Shown here: one piece after another, positions 1 through 7,294 of the stretch
Numbering within the stretch: position 1 is the first letter of the stretch
Layout: each line of letters begins with the position of its first letter
Assembly: GCA_050701635.1 (NCBI GenBank)
Contig: JBOGDF010000168.1
Span: forward strand, 1-12,019
Origin: WHSM01 sp050701635
Lineage (GTDB): Bacteria; Actinomycetota; Actinomycetes; Mycobacteriales; Micromonosporaceae
DNA length: 12,019 bases
Direction: 5' to 3'
Notes under the pieces: model-generated
What the model was told of the DNA's origin: nothing
What the model saw: only the letters and a program-made list of their open reading frames with translations
Databases searched by the model: none
Program-made: the position numbers and the translations under genes

Positions 1-94
1 GGCCGCGCCACCCTGCGCCGCCGCACGCCGCCCCGCCGCCCGCTGGCGCTCACCGCAACGGGCGGGCCGCTGCGGGCACTGGCAGGATGGACCG

Positions 95-1543
95 GTGCAG
101 GGACGCCGGATCGCCGAACGCTATCGGTTGGAAGAGCCACTCGGGCGGGGCGGGATGGCGGAGGTGTGGCGGGCGCATGACCTGCGGCTGGACCGTACGG
201 TGGCGGTCAAGCTGCTGGTCGGTGCGGCCGACCCGGACGCGCTGGAACGGTTCCGCCGGGAGGCGCTCGCCGTCGCCCGGATCGCGCATCCGCACATCGT
301 CGCGGCGTACGACTTCGGGGCCGACGACGGGCGGCCGTACCTGGTGATGGAGCTGCTGGCGGGCGAGACCCTCGAAGCTCGGCTCGACAACGGCCCGCTC
401 CCGGTACGCGACGCGGTCGACATCGCCGCCCAGACCTGCGACGCGCTCGGCGCCGCACACCGGGCCGGCGTGATCCACCGCGACGTGAAGCCCGGCAACC
501 TGATCGTGGCGCCGGACGGCACGGTGAAGGTGCTCGACTTCGGCATCGCGCGGCTGCACGACGCGGCGACGGCGCTCACCCGTACCGCCACCGTGGTCGG
601 CACCAGCCACTACCTGGCACCGGAGCAGGCCACCGGCGGTACGGCGGACCCGCGTGCCGACCTGTACGCCCTCGGCTGCGTGCTGTACGCCATGCTCACC
701 GGCGGCCCGCCGTTCGGCGGCGACAACCCGATGGGCGTGATGTACCAGCACCTGCACACACCGCCGCCGCCGATCGATCGGCCCGGCGTACCGCCGGCGT
801 TGTCCGCGCTGGTCGGCGAGCTGCTGGCGAAGCAGCCGTCACAGCGCCCCGCCAACGCCGCCGACGTACGCCAGCGCCTCCGCGGCATCACCGGGCTGAC
901 GTCGGTGATGCCCGCGGTCGACGAGGCGACCGACCTGCTGGCCGCTCCCGGGCCGGGAGGCAGGATGCGGGTGGGAAGGGCCGCGGTCCCGGCCGCGTCG
1001 GCGCCCCCCGAGCTGGACCAGCCGCGCCCCGCTCTGATCGGTACGCCACGCAGCACCGCTGGCTGGCTGATCGGGCTCGGCGTAGCGGTGCTCGCCGCGA
1101 TCGTGCTGGCGTTCGTCGTACTCGCCATGCTTCCGGAGGAGCAGCAGCCCGCGACCTCCGGCCCGTCGCCCAGCCCGACCGCAGCGAAGTCCCCACCCCC
1201 GCCGCGCCCGACCGCGACCGACCCGGCGGGACGGCTCGCCGAGCTGCGGACGCTGGTCGAGGCGAAGGCGAAGTCCGGCGCGCTCGACGCCGAGACCGAG
1301 CGGAAGCTCACCGAGGAGCTCGACAAGATCGGCGAAGAGCTCGACAAGGGTGAGCTGGAGCAGGCCACCGAGAAGGTCGCCGAGTTGGGCCGCAAGCTCG
1401 AGGACCTGGTACGCGAAGGGCGGATCAGCGACGCCACGTACCAGGAGCTGTCACGCTCCCTGGACCGCCTGGCGCAGCTTCTCCCGCCCCCCGGCGACGA
1501 CGACAAGGGCAAAGGCCGCGGCAAAAACAAGGACGACGACTGA
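95..1543 (+). CDS. Transmembrane serine/threonine protein kinase (PknB-like)
   Basis: A 482-aa receptor-type Hanks kinase expected to phosphorylate Ser/Thr of cytoplasmic targets. Seen: glycine loop GRGGMAEV (17-24), ATP-binding Lys39 in VAVK, catalytic loop HRDVKPGN (128-135, base Asp130), DFG (148-150) and an APE-type segment (YLAPEQA). A variable linker leads to one membrane helix (about 323-347), then a Pro/Ser/Thr-rich stalk and an extracellular charged helical region (about 380-465) likely to form a coiled coil, ending in a Lys/Asp-rich tail. There are no PASTA repeats, so the outside part is not a muropeptide sensor of the PknB type; its ligand is unknown. The GTG start at 95 is chosen because AGGA lies 7 nt before it and the protein begins at the usual distance from the glycine loop; ATG 87 is out of frame. 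It converges on coaX. Kinase identity is certain, role unknown. Bases 1-94 hold no gene I can support. Confidence 0.95.
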   Translation: MQGRRIAERYRLEEPLGRGGMAEVWRAHDLRLDRTVAVKLLVGAADPDALERFRREALAVARIAHPHIVAAYDFGADDGRPYLVMELLAGETLEARLDNGPLPVRDAVDIAAQTCDALGAAHRAGVIHRDVKPGNLIVAPDGTVKVLDFGIARLHDAATALTRTATVVGTSHYLAPEQATGGTADPRADLYALGCVLYAMLTGGPPFGGDNPMGVMYQHLHTPPPPIDRPGVPPALSALVGELLAKQPSQRPANAADVRQRLRGITGLTSVMPAVDEATDLLAAPGPGGRMRVGRAAVPAASAPPELDQPRPALIGTPRSTAGWLIGLGVAVLAAIVLAFVVLAMLPEEQQPATSGPSPSPTAAKSPPPPRPTATDPAGRLAELRTLVEAKAKSGALDAETERKLTEELDKIGEELDKGELEQATEKVAELGRKLEDLVREGRISDATYQELSRSLDRLAQLLPPPGDDDKGKGRGKNKDDD

Positions 1544-1570
1544 GACGTCGCTAGGCGTACTGGTGCGGGT

Positions 1571-1626
1571 GATCTTGGGGTTTTGGTTGTCTCAACCCGC
1601 CGGTCGGCAGCCAAAACCCCAAGATC
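1571..1626. terminator. Long hairpin between convergent genes, probable bidirectional terminator
   Basis: A perfect 16-bp inverted repeat has arms 1571-1586 (gatcttggggttttgg) and 1611-1626. In plus-strand RNA the stem continues to 21 bp (1571-1591 with 1606-1626) through two G-U pairs, leaving a 14-nt loop. It sits 27 nt after the kinase stop and 21 nt after the coaX stop, so it can serve both. There is no clear U-tract, which is common for actinobacterial terminators. The AT-rich palindrome is unlike its surroundings and could instead be one copy of a dispersed repeat. Confidence 0.7.
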
Positions 1627-1647
1627 GCGAGAACCGTCAGCGCTAGC

Positions 1648-2409
1648 TCAGGCGACGTTTTTGGCGTACACCAGGCGCAGGCCGATCAGGGTCAGGTTGG
1701 GCTCGTGGTGGGTGACGGTGTCGCACTCGCCGATCACCAGTGGGGCCAGGCCGCCGGTGGCGACCACCGCCTCGACCGCGCCCAGCTCGTCGACCATCCG
1801 GCGTACCAGTCCGTCGACCTGGCCGGCGAAGCCGTAGTAGAGGCCGGACTGCAGGCACTCCACGGTGTTCTTGCCGATCACCGAACGCGGCTTGGCCGGC
1901 TCCACCCGGCGCAGCTGCGCGGCCCGGGCGGCCAGCGCGTCGAAGGAGATCTCGATGCCGGGCGCGAACGCGCCGCCCAGGAACTCGCCGCGTTCGCTGA
2001 CCACGTCGAAGTTGGTGGTGGTGCCGAAGTCGACCACGATGGTCGGGCCGCCGTACAGGGTGTGGGCGGCGAGGGTGTTCACCACCCGGTCGGTGCCGAC
2101 CTCTTTCGGGTTGTCGATCGCCAGCTGTACGCCGGTGCGTACCCCCGGCTCGACGATCACGTGCGGCACCTCCGGGTAGTAGCGGGCCAGCATGGCACGC
2201 ATCTCGCGCAGCACCGACGGCACCGTCGAACACACCGAGGTACCGGTGATCTTGACGCCGTCCCCCTCCAGCAGGCCGCGGTAGATCAGCGCCAGCTCGT
2301 CGGCGGTGGCCCGGGCGTCGGTCTTGATCCGCCAGGAGTGCACCAGCTCGTCGCCCTCGAACGTGGCGAGCACCGTGTTGGTGTTCCCGGCGTCGATACA
2401 GAGCAGCAT
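1648..2409 (-). CDS. coaX: Type III pantothenate kinase
   Basis: Phosphorylates pantothenate with ATP to 4'-phosphopantothenate, the first step from vitamin B5 to CoA, in the cytoplasm. The 253-aa length is normal for CoaX. Seen: N-terminal phosphate-binding DAGNTNT (6-12), GTDR (105-108) carrying the conserved catalytic Asp107, and DFGT (127-130) followed by GGAFAPGI (145-152), together diagnostic of the ASKHA-fold type III family. Type III kinases are typically insensitive to CoA feedback and use a monovalent cation. ATG start with GGAAGG about 7 nt upstream. It is the last gene of the operon, 4 nt after nadC, and completes the pantothenate branch begun by panC and panD. Whether the organism also has CoaA cannot be seen here. 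Confidence 0.96.
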   Translation of the reverse strand: MLLCIDAGNTNTVLATFEGDELVHSWRIKTDARATADELALIYRGLLEGDGVKITGTSVCSTVPSVLREMRAMLARYYPEVPHVIVEPGVRTGVQLAIDNPKEVGTDRVVNTLAAHTLYGGPTIVVDFGTTTNFDVVSERGEFLGGAFAPGIEISFDALAARAAQLRRVEPAKPRSVIGKNTVECLQSGLYYGFAGQVDGLVRRMVDELGAVEAVVATGGLAPLVIGECDTVTHHEPNLTLIGLRLVYAKNVA

Positions 2410-2413
2410 GGCG

Positions 2414-3322
2414 CTACCTTCCAGCTCCGGCGCCGCCGGCGCCTCGGGGCTTGAGATCGAGTGCGATGTCCAGGATCGGCGACGAGTGGGTGAGCGCGCC
2501 GACCGAGAGGTAGTCGACGCCGGTCTCGGCGTACGTGCGGGCGACGTCGAGGGTGAGCCCCCCGGTGGCTTCCAGCTCGGCCTTGCCGCCGACCGCTGCC
2601 ACTGTGGCCCGGAGCTGATCGACCGTCATGTTGTCGCAGAGCAGGAAGTCCGCGCCGGCGTCCACCGCCTCTCGCGCCTCGTCCGCGGTGGTCACCTCCA
2701 CCTGTACGCCGACCTGCGGAAACGCCTCCCGCACCGCGCGGTAGGCGGCCGTGATGGAGCCGGCCGCCAGCTTGTGGTTGTCCTTGATCATCGCGACGTC
2801 GTACAGGCCCATGCGCTTGTTGCTGCCGCCGCCGGCGCGGACGGCGTACTTCTCCAGGAGCCGGAGCCCGGGGGTGGTCTTGCGGGTGTCGAGGACCTGC
2901 GCGTTGGTGCCTTCGAGCGCGTCGGCCCAGCGGCGGGTATGCGTCGCCACACCGCTCATCCGGCACAGCAGGTTCAGCGCGGTGCGCTCGGCGGTCAGCA
3001 GTGCTCGGCTGGGGCCCGCGACGGTCGCCAGCACGTCGCCACGGCGTACCACCGCGCCATCTTTTAGCCGGGCGTCGAACCGTGCCGCGCTCCCGGAAGC
3101 GAGATCGAAAACGGCGGCCGCGACCGCCAACCCGGCCACCACGCCGCCGGCCCGGGCCACCAGCTCGGCGGTGTCGGTCTGCGTCGCGGGGATGGTCGCC
3201 TCGCTGGTCACGTCCCGGCCCTCGGGCCCGAGATCCTCCTCCAGGGCGGTACGTACGATCCGCTCGACCGCGTCCAGGTCCAGCCCGGCGGCGGCCAGTG
3301 CGTCCACAGTGGACTGTCTCAC
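2414..3322 (-). CDS. nadC: Nicotinate-nucleotide pyrophosphorylase (quinolinate phosphoribosyltransferase)
   Basis: Converts quinolinate and PRPP to nicotinate mononucleotide, CO2 and pyrophosphate in de novo NAD synthesis. 302 aa. Seen: substrate-binding Arg113 (TAERTALN), DTRKT (145-149, Arg147/Lys148), the glycine-rich AVRAGGGSNKR (160-170) and IKDNH with Lys180. With a constant offset of 8 these match the residues I recall for the Mycobacterium tuberculosis enzyme (Arg105, Arg139, Lys140, Arg162, Lys172). One difference is Lys169 where that enzyme has His161 (N-K-R instead of N-H-R). The start is GTG at 3322, whose GTGA overlaps the nadB stop by 4 nt, suggesting translational coupling. 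Its partner NadA is not in the window. Confidence 0.97.
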   Translation of the reverse strand: MRQSTVDALAAAGLDLDAVERIVRTALEEDLGPEGRDVTSEATIPATQTDTAELVARAGGVVAGLAVAAAVFDLASGSAARFDARLKDGAVVRRGDVLATVAGPSRALLTAERTALNLLCRMSGVATHTRRWADALEGTNAQVLDTRKTTPGLRLLEKYAVRAGGGSNKRMGLYDVAMIKDNHKLAAGSITAAYRAVREAFPQVGVQVEVTTADEAREAVDAGADFLLCDNMTVDQLRATVAAVGGKAELEATGGLTLDVARTYAETGVDYLSVGALTHSSPILDIALDLKPRGAGGAGAGR

Positions 3323-4947
3323 GACGGCAGCTCCTCGAAGGTCAGGTCGAGCCGCCCGGACGCGTCGAGCCGGGTGAGCAGATGCCCGCGCCAGCGGTCG
3401 GACGCTTCCGGGAAATCGTCCCGCCAGTGGCAGCCCCGGGTCTCTTCCCGGGTGTACGCCGCCGCGGTCAACGCCGTGGCCACGCTGAACAGGTTGACCA
3501 TCTCCCAGGTCGTGGTGTTCGCCGTACCGCCGGGGGCGCTCAGCTCGGACAACGCCCCCGCGACGGCGCGCAGCGAATCGGCGGACCGCAACACCCCCGC
3601 GCCCCGGGTCATCGCCTGCTGCAGCGGCTCGCGCACTGCGTCGGGGAGCACGAAGCCGTGGCCGGGCGGGGCCACGACCGGGTCGGACTGCGGGGGCAGC
3701 TCGTCGGCGATGTCGGCGGCGATCCGGCGGGCGAACACCAGCCCCTCCAGCAGCGAATTCGACGCCAGCCGGTTCGCCCCGTGTACGCCGGTGCAGGCCA
3801 CCTCGCCGCAGGCGTACAGCCCCGGAACGCTGGTACGCCCCCGCAGATCCGTACGGACACCGCCCGAGGCGTAGTGGGCGGCCGGTGCGACCGGGATCAG
3901 GTCGGTGACCGGGTCGACGCCGGCGGCCCGGCAGCTCGCCAGGATCGTCGGGAACCGCTGTTCGAGGTTCTGCAGGTGACGCGCGTCGAGCCAGACGTGT
4001 TCCATGCCCTCCGACCGCATCACGGTGGTGATCCCCTTGGCAACCACATCGCGCGGCGCCAGCTCCGCCAACTCGTGCCGCCCCACCATGAAGCGCTTCC
4101 CGTCGTCGTCGACCAGGTAAGCGCCCTCGCCCCGCATCGCCTCACTCACCAACGGCTGCTGCCCGCTCCCTCCCGGCAAGAACAACGCCGTCGGATGGAA
4201 CTGTACGAACTCGATGTCGGTGACCACCGCACCAGCCCGCAGCGCCACCGCGACACCGTCCCCTGTGGACACCGACGGGTTGGTGGTGACCTGGTAGATC
4301 TGGCCCATGCCGCCGGTGGCCAGCACCACGGCGCGCGCCAGCACGGCGCCCACCCCGTCGTCGGAGCCCTCGCCCAGCACGTGCAGCGTCACACCGCACG
4401 CCCGGCCGGTGGCGTCCTTCAGTACGTCCACGACCAGGGCGTGCTCGATCAGCTTGATCCACGGGTCACGGCGTACCGCCGCGTGCAGGGCGCGCTGGAT
4501 CTCGGCGCCGGTGGCGTCGCCGCCGGCGTGCACGATCCGGTTGGCGTGGTGGCCGCCCTCCCGGGTCAGCATCAGCGAACCGTCCGGGTTGCGGTCGAAC
4601 TCGGCCCCGAACCGGATCAGCGCCTTCACCCGCGCCGGCCCCTCGGTGACCAGCGTCGTTACGGCGCCGGGGTCGCACAGCCCGACCCCGGCGGTTTCGG
4701 TGTCTTGTGCGTGGGCGGCCGGACTGTCGTGCGGGTCCAGCACGGCGGCGATCCCGCCTTGCGCCCAGCGGGTGGACCCGTCATCGATGTTGACCTTGGT
4801 GACCACGGTGACGTGCAGCCCGGCGGCGCGCAGCTGCAGCGCCGTGGTCAGCCCGGCGATCCCGGAGCCGACCACGCACACGTCGGTGGTCTCCGACCAG
4901 CCCGGCTCCGGCGCCGGAAGCTTTGTCGGGAGCCGCGGGGTCCTCAA
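3319..4947 (-). CDS. nadB: L-aspartate oxidase
   Basis: An FAD enzyme that oxidises L-aspartate to iminoaspartate, which NadA condenses with dihydroxyacetone phosphate to quinolinate. 542 aa, normal length. Seen: FAD-binding GSGIAG (27-32), STRWAQGGIAA (58-68), TREGGH with Glu130 (the Glu that separates aspartate oxidases from succinate dehydrogenase/fumarate reductase flavoproteins), VQFHPTAL, the SEAMRGEGAYLVD block, ASGGV, and the FAD-binding GLYACGEVACTGVHGANRL region, then the helical C-terminal domain. The start is taken as TTG at 4947 because its TTGA overlaps the panD stop and GGAG lies 10 nt upstream; a later start would shorten only the leader before residue 20. It shares the aspartate pool with PanD encoded next to it. 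Confidence 0.96.
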   Translation of the reverse strand: MRTPRLPTKLPAPEPGWSETTDVCVVGSGIAGLTTALQLRAAGLHVTVVTKVNIDDGSTRWAQGGIAAVLDPHDSPAAHAQDTETAGVGLCDPGAVTTLVTEGPARVKALIRFGAEFDRNPDGSLMLTREGGHHANRIVHAGGDATGAEIQRALHAAVRRDPWIKLIEHALVVDVLKDATGRACGVTLHVLGEGSDDGVGAVLARAVVLATGGMGQIYQVTTNPSVSTGDGVAVALRAGAVVTDIEFVQFHPTALFLPGGSGQQPLVSEAMRGEGAYLVDDDGKRFMVGRHELAELAPRDVVAKGITTVMRSEGMEHVWLDARHLQNLEQRFPTILASCRAAGVDPVTDLIPVAPAAHYASGGVRTDLRGRTSVPGLYACGEVACTGVHGANRLASNSLLEGLVFARRIAADIADELPPQSDPVVAPPGHGFVLPDAVREPLQQAMTRGAGVLRSADSLRAVAGALSELSAPGGTANTTTWEMVNLFSVATALTAAAYTREETRGCHWRDDFPEASDRWRGHLLTRLDASGRLDLTFEELPS

Positions 4948-5363
4948 GCGGTCACGTCTCCGCGCACCAGCTCCGTCGCCATGCCGTCGGCGGCGCCGGC
5001 CGGGTCGCTGCCCAGCTCGATCACCTGGTTGTCGGAGTCCACGTGCACCACCCGGGGCTGGAAGCTGCGCGCCTCGGCGTCGTCCATCGCGGCGTAGGAA
5101 ATCAAGATCACAAGATCTCCGGGGTGTACGAGGTGCGCCGCCGCGCCGTTGATCCCGATCACGCCGGAGCCCCGTTCGCCGGGGATCACGTACGTCTCCA
5201 GGCGGGCACCGTTGGTGATGTCGACGATCGAGACCTGCTCGCCGGGCAGCAGATCCGCCGCGTCCAGCAGATCCGAGTCCACGGTGCAGGAGCCGACGTA
5301 GTGCAGGTCGGCCTGCGTCACCGTGGCCCGGTGGATCTTCGACTTCATCATGGTGCGCATCAT
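4944..5363 (-). CDS. panD: Aspartate 1-decarboxylase (pyruvoyl-dependent)
   Basis: Makes beta-alanine from L-aspartate for pantothenate. The 139-aa proenzyme is expected to cleave itself between Gly24 and Ser25 (YVGSCT), turning Ser25 into the pyruvoyl cofactor. Seen: N-terminal KSKIHRATVTQADLHYVG, then TNGARLETYVI and the strongly conserved SGVIGINGAAAHLVHPGD. Length and cleavage position equal those I recall for the mycobacterial enzyme. The residues after the cleavage serine are C-T, as Cys also follows in E. coli (G-S-C), where many Gram-positives have V-T. The start is the first of two adjacent ATGs; its ATGA overlaps the panC stop, and nadB begins by overlapping its own stop. Confidence 0.97.
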   Translation of the reverse strand: MMRTMMKSKIHRATVTQADLHYVGSCTVDSDLLDAADLLPGEQVSIVDITNGARLETYVIPGERGSGVIGINGAAAHLVHPGDLVILISYAAMDDAEARSFQPRVVHVDSDNQVIELGSDPAGAADGMATELVRGDVTA

Positions 5364-6247
5364 CGGCGTACCCCTCCAGGCGTCTCGTCGGCTGGCGCTG
5401 GCGCGCTGGAGGCCGCCCGAGGCGCCAGCGCTAGAGCGACGTTGTCGATCAGTCGGGTGGTGCCGACTCGTGCGGCGACCAGCATCCGGCCGTCCCCGCT
5501 GGCGGGCGGCGGGCCGAGCTCCGGGTCGGTGAGTGCGAGGTAGTCCAGCTCGATGCCGGCGGCCCGCGCGAACACCTCGCGGGCGGCGGCCTCAGCGGCC
5601 TCGGGCCCGGCATTCTGTGCGGCCTGGGCGGCGGCGAGCGCGCGGGAGAGGGTCAGCGCGATCGCCCGTTCGGTGGTCGACAGGTAGCGGTTGCGGCTGG
5701 AGAGCGCGAGGCCGTCGGGCTCACGTACCGTCGGAACGCCTTTGATCTCGGTCGGTACGTCGAGGTCGCGCGCCATCCGCCGGATCAGCGTCAGCTGCTG
5801 GTAGTCCTTCTCCCCGTAGTACGCCACGTCCGGGCGGGTCAGGTGCAGCAGCTTCAACACCACGGTCAGCACGCCGTGGAAGAACCCGGGACGGCTGGCG
5901 CCCTCCAGGATCTCCCCCAGCGGGCCGGGGTTGACGCGTACCGCCGGCTCACCGTCGGGGTAGACGGTGGCGCGGTCGGGCGTGAACACCACGTCCACGC
6001 CGTGCGCCTCGCAGATCGCCAGGTCGGCGTCGAGGCTGCGCGGATACCGGTCGAAGTCCTCGTTCGGCCCGAACTGCAGCGGGTTGACGAAGATCGTCGC
6101 GATCAGCTGCTCGCTGTCGGCCCGGGCGGCCTTCAGCAGCGCCGCGTGCCCGTCGTGCAGCGCACCCATCGTCATCACCACGCCGACCCGGCCGGTGAGC
6201 TTGTCACGCGCGTCGCGCAGTGCGGCGCGGTCGCTGACCAGCTTCAT
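5360..6247 (-). CDS. panC: Pantothenate synthetase (pantoate-beta-alanine ligase)
   Basis: Joins pantoate and beta-alanine with ATP, through pantoyl-adenylate, to give pantothenate. 295 aa. Seen: nucleotidyltransferase-fold motif TMGALHDGH (26-34, the HIGH-type motif), FVNPLQFGPNEDFDRYPR (53-70), FFHGV, GEKDYQQ (145-151) and the KMSKS-like LSSRNRYLS (182-190). A longer reading of this frame exists, but the start is ATG 6247: homology begins there and it overlaps the preceding gene's TGA by 4 nt (ATGA). The C-terminal 20 residues are Ala/Pro-rich and probably disordered. Beta-alanine comes from PanD, encoded directly after it with another ATGA overlap; the product feeds CoaX at the operon's end. 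Confidence 0.97.
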   Translation of the reverse strand: MKLVSDRAALRDARDKLTGRVGVVMTMGALHDGHAALLKAARADSEQLIATIFVNPLQFGPNEDFDRYPRSLDADLAICEAHGVDVVFTPDRATVYPDGEPAVRVNPGPLGEILEGASRPGFFHGVLTVVLKLLHLTRPDVAYYGEKDYQQLTLIRRMARDLDVPTEIKGVPTVREPDGLALSSRNRYLSTTERAIALTLSRALAAAQAAQNAGPEAAEAAAREVFARAAGIELDYLALTDPELGPPPASGDGRMLVAARVGTTRLIDNVALALAPRAASSAPAPADETPGGVRR

Positions 6248-7161
6248 GTCGCCGCCCCCTGCTGCCGGCTGGCCAGTACGCCGAGCAGCGCTTCGGCATC
6301 CGTACTGCGCAGCCGGCCGGACCCGAGCGCCCGATCCGCCGTACGCCGCGCCAGCGCCAGGTACGCCGCCACCGAGTCCGGGGCGCGGCGCCCCAGGGTT
6401 TCGAGGTGGGCCGCGACGGTGCCGGCGTCGCCCCGCGCCACCGGCCCGGTCAGCGCGGCATCGCCCAGCCGCAGCGTGTTGTCCAGCGCCGCCGACAACA
6501 GCGGCGCGATCATCCGCTCCGGGTGTACGACGCCCGCCTGCCGCAGCAGCTCGATGGCTTCGTTGACCAGCGTCGTGATGTGGTTGGCGCCGTGCGCCAG
6601 CGCGGCGTGGTAGAGCGTACGGTCGCCCTCGGCGACCCACTCCGGCTCGCCACCCATCTCCAGCACCAGCACCTCGGCCACCGGCCGCAGCTGCTCCGGT
6701 GCCGTGATCCCGTACGAGATCCCCGCGATCCGGTCCAGGTCCTCGGGCCGTCCGGTGAACGTCATCACCGGGTGCAGCGCCAGCGGCAGCGCCCCGAGCC
6801 GGGTGGCGGCGTCGAGCACGTCGACACCGTGCGCGCCGCTGGTGTGGGCGATCAGCTGGCCCGCCCGGATCGCGCCGGTCTCGGCGAGCCCCTCGACGAG
6901 CCGGGGCAGCGCATCGTCCGGCACCGCCAGCAGCAGCAGATCGGCCTTCGCGACCACCTGGTCGGCGGGCAGGATCTCGGCCTCGGGAAGCAGCCGCGCG
7001 GCGCGGCTCACCGAGGCGGCGGAGACAGCGGAAGCGGCGACCACGCGATGGCCGGCGCGGCGGAGCGCGGCGCCCAGCACAGCACCCACGCGACCAGCGC
7101 CGATGACACCGACGTCGAGTCGGCCCGGGCGGTCGCCGGGGGTGCGCGGCAACGCGTTCAT
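6244..7161 (-). CDS. Rossmann-like/DUF2520 NAD(P)-dependent oxidoreductase, candidate ketopantoate reductase
   Basis: 305 aa. N-terminal Rossmann domain with dinucleotide motif GAGRVG (21-26). The C-terminal DUF2520 (6-phosphogluconate-dehydrogenase-like) helical domain is marked by LHPVMTF, LYHAALAHGANHITTLVNEA, and LTGPVARGD. It is the first gene of the pan/nad operon and overlaps panC by ATGA. The reaction is not established from sequence. Since it leads directly into panC, reduction of ketopantoate to pantoate is a reasonable hypothesis; the family resembles, as I recall, Francisella PanG. IlvC or a true PanE elsewhere could do that job instead. The ATG at 7161 has GAGGA 13 nt before it, a loose spacing. 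The operon promoter must lie in 7162-7294; a CATACT hexamer (complement of 7204-7209) is the only -10-like candidate I see. Confidence 0.85.
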   Translation of the reverse strand: MNALPRTPGDRPGRLDVGVIGAGRVGAVLGAALRRAGHRVVAASAVSAASVSRAARLLPEAEILPADQVVAKADLLLLAVPDDALPRLVEGLAETGAIRAGQLIAHTSGAHGVDVLDAATRLGALPLALHPVMTFTGRPEDLDRIAGISYGITAPEQLRPVAEVLVLEMGGEPEWVAEGDRTLYHAALAHGANHITTLVNEAIELLRQAGVVHPERMIAPLLSAALDNTLRLGDAALTGPVARGDAGTVAAHLETLGRRAPDSVAAYLALARRTADRALGSGRLRSTDAEALLGVLASRQQGAAT

Positions 7162-7180
7162 GCCAACGATCCAGTCCTCT

Positions 7181-7193
7181 GGTACGGGGTACC
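7181..7193. repeat. Short palindrome in the divergent promoter region
   Basis: GGTAC-GGG-GTACC, a 5-bp inverted repeat 20 nt upstream of the DUF2520 start, where the 5' leader or an operator of the pan/nad operon would be. Function unknown; it may be chance in a genome rich in GTAC. Confidence 0.3.
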
Positions 7194-7228
7194 GGTCGTG
7201 GCCAGTATGCGCTGTTTCCGGACTGTTA

Positions 7229-7261
7229 CGCAGGCGCAGTGACCACGTTCACTGGCCTGCG
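7229..7261. repeat. 13-bp inverted repeat between divergent operons
   Basis: Left arm 7229-7242 and right arm 7249-7261 pair over 13 bp (CGCAGGC + CAGTGA with TCACTG + GCCTGCG) with one bulged G at 7236 and a 6-nt centre ccacgt. It lies 33 nt before the methyltransferase start and 67 nt from the pan/nad operon start. It could be an operator acting on both directions or a hairpin in the leader of either transcript; no partner regulator is identifiable. Confidence 0.5.
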
Positions 7262-7294
7262 GTGACGCGCGGCGGCGCCTGGGAGGATGGCCCG

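Noticed and set aside
50..757. Long minus-strand open frame opposite the kinase, and many similar long frames opposite nadB, panC, GlxA and nuoD
   Set aside because: These are shadows caused by very high GC; they lack homology, and the opposite strand has clear motifs and codon-position bias.
6248..6640. N-terminal extension of PanC upstream of ATG 6247
   Set aside because: Arg/Ala/Gly-rich out-of-frame translation of the DUF2520 gene; PanC homology begins at MKLV and the ATGA overlap fixes the start.
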